10,606 nt of DNA, taken from assembly GCA_028280675.1 (NCBI GenBank), contig JANQLI010000068.1:1-10606 (forward strand). Direction: 5' to 3'. The notes under the pieces are model-generated. The model had not been told where the DNA came from. It was given only the letters and a program-made list of their open reading frames with translations, and searched no databases. Position 1 is the stretch's first letter; every line of letters begins with the position of its first letter. The stretch is from Alphaproteobacteria bacterium (lineage in GTDB: Bacteria > Pseudomonadota > Alphaproteobacteria > SMXP01). The translations under genes were made by a program, and so were the position numbers. This document shows, piece after piece, positions 7,087 through 10,606 of the stretch.

Positions 7087-8402
7087 CTGATCTTCCCTCC
7101 CCCCTTGCGCGGCGCATGCCCTTATCTCTGTCTTTCTATCGTCTGATCACGCGTGTGAGCTCGCCGCTTTTCCAGCGCGCCCTCAAAAAGAGAGTCACTC
7201 AAGGCAAGGAAGACCCCCATCGCTTGGCTGAACGAGAGGGGCGCACATCTCTGCCACGGCCAAAAGGAAAGGTGATCTGGGTGCATACGGCAAGCGTCGG
7301 GGAGTCACTTGCCGCACTTCCGTTAATTGAGAGACTGCTTGAAACGCGCGAAGAGTGTCACGTTCTTGTCACAACGGGAACCGTCACATCGGCTGAATTG
7401 ATGGCCAAACGTCTGCCATCAAGAGCACTCCACCAATATGTCCCTATCGATCGCGTGGAAACTGTGCGGCGTTTTCTCGATCACTGGAAACCGAACCTCG
7501 CTCTGTGGATCGAGTCCGAATTCTGGCCCAACTTAATTATTGAAACAGCACGGCGTCAGATTCCTATGGGTCTCATCAATGCCCGCATGTCAGAGAGCTC
7601 ATATCGCCGCTGGAAATTCTTCTCCCGCACCAGCATGTATTTGTTAGAGTGCTATGATCAAATCCTGACTATAGATGACGCCACAACAAAAATGTTTCAT
7701 GACATCGGCGCAACACATGCGCAAACAACAGGCAATCTTAAGTTTGCTTCATCCCCTTTGCCTTATGATGAAAATGAGCTTCAATCTCTGAAGTCAAAAA
7801 TCGGGCCGCGATCCATCTGGCTTGCGGCCAGCACGCATCCTGGCGAGGAAGAAGGTGTTGCGAAAGCGCAGACACTCCTCCAAGATAACATCACGTGTTT
7901 ATTGTGTATTGTCCCGCGTCATCCTAATCGCGGTCCAGCGATTGCCGACATGTTACAGAATCAAAAGTTCCATACTGCATTACGCTCACAGAATGAGCCG
8001 GTGACCCCAGAAACCAACATTTATATTGCAGATACATTAGGCGAATTAGGCTTGTTCTACCGTCTCGCCGATGCCGCCTTTATCGGTGGATCGCTGATTG
8101 AGCATGGCGGCCAAAACCCGCTTGAGCCAGCTCGCCTCGACTGCGCCTTTGTTCACGGACCGCATGTTTTTAATTTCTCCGAAATTTATGAGACGATAGA
8201 CTCTGCAAACGGCAGTGTCTGTGTGCATGACGCAAATGCGCTGGCAACAAGCATCCATACGCTTCTCACAGACCAGAAAAAAGCAGGCGAGCAAGCTGAG
8301 AAAGCACGCACTATCGCTGAAAGCGCGGATCATGTTCTCACAGAGGTGATGTACGCGTTAGAGCCCATACTTCCGGAGGGCAACAGCAATGCGCACGCCT
8401 AA
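7083..8402 (+). CDS. waaA: WaaA (KdtA), 3-deoxy-D-manno-octulosonic acid transferase
   Basis: WaaA transfers Kdo from CMP-Kdo to the lipid A precursor on the cytoplasmic face of the inner membrane. The 439 residues are about the family length. A hydrophobic N-terminal anchor lies near 14-31. Motifs in order are WVHTASVGES (66-75, with E74 matching the family's catalytic Glu), the block WIESEFWPN (142-150), INARMS (165-170), GNLKF (217-221), AASTHPGEEE (248-257), PRHPNR (278-283), DTLGELGLFY (317-326) and GGSLIEHGGQNPLEPA (335-350), the CMP-Kdo-side signature of the GT-B fold. Whether it adds one, two or more Kdo units cannot be told. It starts in an ATGA overlap with the DUF374 gene and has no obvious Shine-Dalgarno of its own, so translation probably depends on coupling. 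Its end overlaps lpxK by 14 nt. Confidence 0.97.
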   Translation: MTDLPSPLARRMPLSLSFYRLITRVSSPLFQRALKKRVTQGKEDPHRLAEREGRTSLPRPKGKVIWVHTASVGESLAALPLIERLLETREECHVLVTTGTVTSAELMAKRLPSRALHQYVPIDRVETVRRFLDHWKPNLALWIESEFWPNLIIETARRQIPMGLINARMSESSYRRWKFFSRTSMYLLECYDQILTIDDATTKMFHDIGATHAQTTGNLKFASSPLPYDENELQSLKSKIGPRSIWLAASTHPGEEEGVAKAQTLLQDNITCLLCIVPRHPNRGPAIADMLQNQKFHTALRSQNEPVTPETNIYIADTLGELGLFYRLADAAFIGGSLIEHGGQNPLEPARLDCAFVHGPHVFNFSEIYETIDSANGSVCVHDANALATSIHTLLTDQKKAGEQAEKARTIAESADHVLTEVMYALEPILPEGNSNAHA

Positions 8403-9396
8403 ATTCTGGTATGGCAACAAACCCGCCGGGTCCGACAGCGCGGCGTGGTTGGCCCCGCTTGGGGAGCTCTATGCCTTTGCCGGACGGTTGCGAAATCATT
8501 TTTCCAAACCAAGCCGAACAGTCATCCCTGTTATTTGCATTGGCAACCTCACGGCTGGCGGAACGGGGAAGACACCCATTACCCTTGCCATTGCAAAGCG
8601 CCTGAAAGAAATGGGTGAATCACCGGTTGTGCTGTCCAAAGGATATGACGGCTCCCATGCAGGGCCGATCAAAGTGAATCCAGAATTGAACACCGCCAGC
8701 GACGTTGGTGATGAACCGCTTCTCTTATCGCGCCATGTGGCGACCGTCATTGCCAAAGATCGTGTTAAAGGGGCGGCATTCGCGCAGCGCAATGGCGCGA
8801 GTGTTATCTTAATGGATGATGGGTTTCAAAATCCGACCCTTGAAAAAGATCTCTCGATTTTGGTGATCGATGCGGTTGCGGGTTTCGGGAACGGCAAAGT
8901 CATCCCTGCTGGACCGTTGCGTGAAAAAGTAAGTGATGGGCTCAAGCGCGCCGATATTATTCTTTTGATGCACGGTGAAGAAGATGTTCACCCCGATGTG
9001 ACGGCCGCGTTAAAAAACCTTACCCTTCCCGTGTTTCATGCTTCAATTCAACCAAGCGGGAATGAAGATGCGGCCCGCCAGCGCGTTTTGGCCTTTTCCG
9101 GCATTGGACGCCCGGAAAAGTTTTTTGCGACGGTCGAATCATGCGGCTACAAAGTCGTCGCGACAGAATCCTTTCCAGATCACCACGCCTTCACGGAAAA
9201 AGATTTGGACACCTTAGCACGGAACGCCAAAGCGCAGAGCGCATCCTTGATTACAACCGAAAAGGACATCATGCGGCTTACCCACGTGCAGCGCCGTCAG
9301 ATCAAAGTGTTGAAAGTCCAAGCCAAGATTGACGATATGACAGCCCTGATTGATCGGCTCAATCGCACAATTCAGTCTTTCCGAACGCGGCCATGA
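8389..9396 (+). CDS. lpxK: LpxK, tetraacyldisaccharide 4'-kinase
   Basis: LpxK phosphorylates the 4' position of tetraacyldisaccharide 1-phosphate to give lipid IVA at the cytoplasmic side of the inner membrane. The 335-residue length is typical. It carries the LpxK-type P-loop GNLTAGGTGKTP (52-63), VGDEPLLLS (106-114), RVKGA (125-129), LMDDGFQNP (141-149), the block GNGKVIPAGPLRE (167-179), AFSGIGRPEKFF (235-246), FPDHHAF (262-268) and TTEKD (289-293). The stretch usually seen as LSRGYGG reads LSKGYDG (82-88), a conservative Arg-to-Lys plus a Gly-to-Asp change. The start is firm: GGAGGG (8375-8380) sits 8 nt upstream of the ATG, inside waaA. Its stop forms an ATGA with an upstream ATG (9393) that belongs to a short frame leading toward the lpxL-like gene. 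Confidence 0.97.
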   Translation: MRTPKFWYGNKPAGSDSAAWLAPLGELYAFAGRLRNHFSKPSRTVIPVICIGNLTAGGTGKTPITLAIAKRLKEMGESPVVLSKGYDGSHAGPIKVNPELNTASDVGDEPLLLSRHVATVIAKDRVKGAAFAQRNGASVILMDDGFQNPTLEKDLSILVIDAVAGFGNGKVIPAGPLREKVSDGLKRADIILLMHGEEDVHPDVTAALKNLTLPVFHASIQPSGNEDAARQRVLAFSGIGRPEKFFATVESCGYKVVATESFPDHHAFTEKDLDTLARNAKAQSASLITTEKDIMRLTHVQRRQIKVLKVQAKIDDMTALIDRLNRTIQSFRTRP

Positions 9397-9420
9397 TTGC
9401 TAGAACACCGGCCATGACTG
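9388..9420 (+). repeat. Near-perfect direct repeat at the lpxK/lpxL junction (21-nt period)
   Basis: CGGCCATGATTG (9388-9399) recurs as CGGCCATGACTG (9409-9420), 11 of 12 identical and offset by exactly 21 nt, or seven codons. Both copies hold an ATGA and both ATGs are in the same frame, which closes at a TAG at 9441-9443. The first copy contains the lpxK stop. It may be the remnant of a short tandem duplication. Confidence 0.5.
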
Positions 9421-9424
9421 TTGT

Positions 9425-9431
9425 GAAAGGG
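9425..9431 (+). promoter_or_regulatory. Shine-Dalgarno-like site that bears on the lpxL start
   Basis: GAAAGGG is the strongest ribosome-binding match in the lpxK-lpxL gap. At a normal 7-nt spacing it faces ATT at 9439, in the lpxL frame, not an ATG. The ATG at 9487 is 55 nt away and has only a weak GAAG (9475-9478) nearby. This suggests translation may begin at the rare AUU codon or that the original start has been altered. Confidence 0.45.
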
Positions 9432-9486
9432 CTTCATCATTAGCGCCATTCTGACCAAGATCCGTCACATCCTCGAAGCCGCCGGG

Positions 9487-10329
9487 ATGTTCCTCTTCAT
9501 GGGATTTTTCCGGGTTATCGGCCTCAAACGCGCCTCAGCACTTGCTGGAAAAGCCGCGCGCAGGATTGGTCCAAAAATTCCTCTGACGAAACGGGCGCGA
9601 ACAAACCTGCACATGTGCTTTCCGGAAAAGGACAGCACAGAAGTTGAAACGATCATTGCTGACATGTGGGAAAATTTAGGCCGGACATTTGCCGAATACG
9701 CCCACTTTCGTCGTTATCACGCCTATCGTCCAGATGGGCACCTGGTTGTTGAGGGCTCCGACATTATCGATCGCCTTGAAGCGGCAGGAAAAGGCGCAAT
9801 TTACTTTTCCGGGCATTTTGCCAATTGGGAGCTGTTCCCCTTGGTGATGCAAGGCAAAGACATTCCTCTTGCAGGCGTTTATCGCGCGCCAAATAATCCG
9901 TACATTGATCAATGGATTTTGAAGCAGCGGACAGGGAAATATGGCACAGTCATGCTGCCTAAAGGAGCCAAAGGCGCGAAACAAATGATCCAATTGCTCA
10001 AGCAAAAGCACACCATGGGCTTGCTTGTCGATCAGAAACTCAACGATGGGATGGCCGTGCCTTTTTTTGGGCGCGACGCCATGACGGCCCCAGCGGCAGC
10101 GCAAATGTCACTCAAATTTGATTGCCCGCTTGTGCCGTACACAACTGAACGTGTGAACGGCCATCACTTTAAAATTGTGATTCACGAGCCTTTAGAGATT
10201 GCTCCCACTGGAAAAAAATCTGAAGATACTTATGCGCTGCTCGTGAAGATGAATGCCAGCTTAGAAAACCATATTCGCGCCCACCCTAGCCAATGGCTGT
10301 GGCTGCATAATCGCTGGCCGAAAAATTGA
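9487..10329 (+). CDS. lpxL: LpxL/HtrB-type lipid A secondary acyltransferase
   Basis: This is a membrane-bound late acyltransferase of the LpxL/LpxM family, which transfers an acyl chain onto a primary hydroxyacyl group of Kdo-lipid A. Counting from the ATG at 9487, motifs are RARTNLHMCFPEK (36-48), the catalytic HX4E as GHFANWE (109-115, H110 and E115), the block VYRAPNNPYID (131-141), GLLVDQKLNDGMAVPFFGR and a C-terminal HPSQWLWLHNRWP. Length from this ATG is 280 residues, slightly short. The frame is open back to 9427, and the codons from 9439 (ISAILTKIRHILEAAG) read like the missing N-terminus of the family, so the true start may be ATT 9439 or another non-ATG codon. A frameshift from the ATGA-coupled frame at 9393 is the other explanation. 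It ends the operon and abuts a convergent gene. The acyl chain and the position modified are not predictable here. Confidence 0.92.
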   Translation: MFLFMGFFRVIGLKRASALAGKAARRIGPKIPLTKRARTNLHMCFPEKDSTEVETIIADMWENLGRTFAEYAHFRRYHAYRPDGHLVVEGSDIIDRLEAAGKGAIYFSGHFANWELFPLVMQGKDIPLAGVYRAPNNPYIDQWILKQRTGKYGTVMLPKGAKGAKQMIQLLKQKHTMGLLVDQKLNDGMAVPFFGRDAMTAPAAAQMSLKFDCPLVPYTTERVNGHHFKIVIHEPLEIAPTGKKSEDTYALLVKMNASLENHIRAHPSQWLWLHNRWPKN

Positions 10330-10606
10330 TTATTCCGCCGCCGCAGGCTCTGCAACTTTTTCTGGTTCTGGCTGCGGCATCGGGCCCACCAAAAAGTTTG
10401 GATCGATCATTTGCCCCATCCAATTGATGCGCCAATCGAGATGCGGTCCTGTAGCGCGGCCCTTTGCGCCAATACCGCCAAGCAGTTGGCCTTTCTCAAC
10501 CACGTCGCCAGCTTTCACATCAATGCGATTGATATGCAAAAAACCGCTGGTGAAACCGTGACCATGATCGAGGAAAATAAGACCGCCCTCAAAATACATA
10601 TCTGTC
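10330..10606 (-). CDS. M23-family (LytM-like) peptidase domain protein, C-terminal part only
   Basis: The minus-strand frame runs off the right edge, so only about 91 C-terminal residues are visible; the methionine encoded at 10597-10599 is probably internal, preceded by Thr-Asp. The fold is that of M23 zinc endopeptidases acting on peptidoglycan cross-links in the periplasm. Counting from that Met, LDHGHGFTSGFLH (10-22) and VKAGDVVEKGQLLGGIGAKG (28-47) match LytM, with H22 corresponding to a catalytic His. The usual HLH motif reads GPHLDW (51-56): H53 is kept but the second His, a zinc ligand in LytM, is Asp55. The HxxxD half of the zinc site lies outside the window. The protein ends in a Pro/Glu/Ala-rich tail (PQPEPEKVAEPAAAE). 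It converges on the lpxL-like gene with no base between the stop codons. Confidence 0.88.
   Translation of the reverse strand, partial: TDMYFEGGLIFLDHGHGFTSGFLHINRIDVKAGDVVEKGQLLGGIGAKGRATGPHLDWRINWMGQMIDPNFLVGPMPQPEPEKVAEPAAAE

Noticed and set aside
9426..9443. Programmed +1 frameshift, prfB-like, joining the ATG 9393 frame to lpxL
   Set aside because: AAAGGG precedes the TAG, but the slip codon would be CAT moving to ATT, where the His tRNA re-pairs badly, and the spacing differs from prfB. AUU initiation or a simple indel is more likely.
9676..10104. A 142-codon open frame on the minus strand inside the lpxL-like gene
   Set aside because: It is fully covered by a gene with intact catalytic motifs on the plus strand, and the translation shows no recognisable domain.
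10340..10378. GCCGCAG and CTGCGGC as a bidirectional terminator between lpxL and the M23 gene
   Set aside because: The 7-bp stem has a 25-nt loop, lies wholly inside the M23 coding tail, and no T-run follows directly on either strand.

Overview
The window looks like a piece of an alphaproteobacterial chromosome. The base composition is moderate, about half G+C by eye. The gene order is the reason for the placement: a PmbA/TldE protein, a CysQ/IMPase-family phosphatase, a DUF4170 protein, an MsbA-type ABC exporter, a DUF374 acyltransferase, Kdo transferase (WaaA), lipid A 4'-kinase (LpxK) and an LpxL-type acyltransferase. This is a housekeeping block known from Alphaproteobacteria. I see no mobile elements, tRNA or rRNA genes or CRISPR arrays, and I do not commit to a genus.

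Layout: (1) Positions 1-949 carry the C-terminal two thirds of UbiD, the ubiquinone-pathway decarboxylase, whose 5' end lies outside the window. (2) Positions 1022-1857 carry two small four-helix membrane proteins, an unrecognised 126-residue protein and a 134-residue MAPEG-family protein. (3) Positions 1928-10329 carry eight co-directional genes with gaps of at most about 100 nt and several stop/start overlaps. (4) At the right edge, on the minus strand, is the C-terminal end of an M23-family (LytM-like) protein. Its stop codon directly abuts the stop codon of the lpxL-like gene.

The main block works on outer-membrane lipid A. WaaA adds Kdo, LpxK adds the 4'-phosphate, and the LpxL-like enzyme and possibly the DUF374 protein add secondary acyl chains. 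The MsbA-type exporter flips the finished lipid across the inner membrane. PmbA/TldE (peptide maturation and degradation), the CysQ-like phosphatase and the DUF4170 protein are in the same run but have no proven link to lipid A.

I found no clearly new multi-gene system. The points most worth a second look are local. The lpxL-like gene lacks a normal start: its good Shine-Dalgarno sequence faces an ATT codon, while the upstream ATGA-coupled frame ends after 16 codons. There is a near-perfect 21-nt-period repeat at the lpxK/lpxL junction. Two unrelated candidate secondary acyltransferases share one operon. The M23 protein has Asp where the second His of the usual HxH motif is expected. All gaps between genes are 100 nt or shorter, so no stretch over 300 bases lacks a gene.
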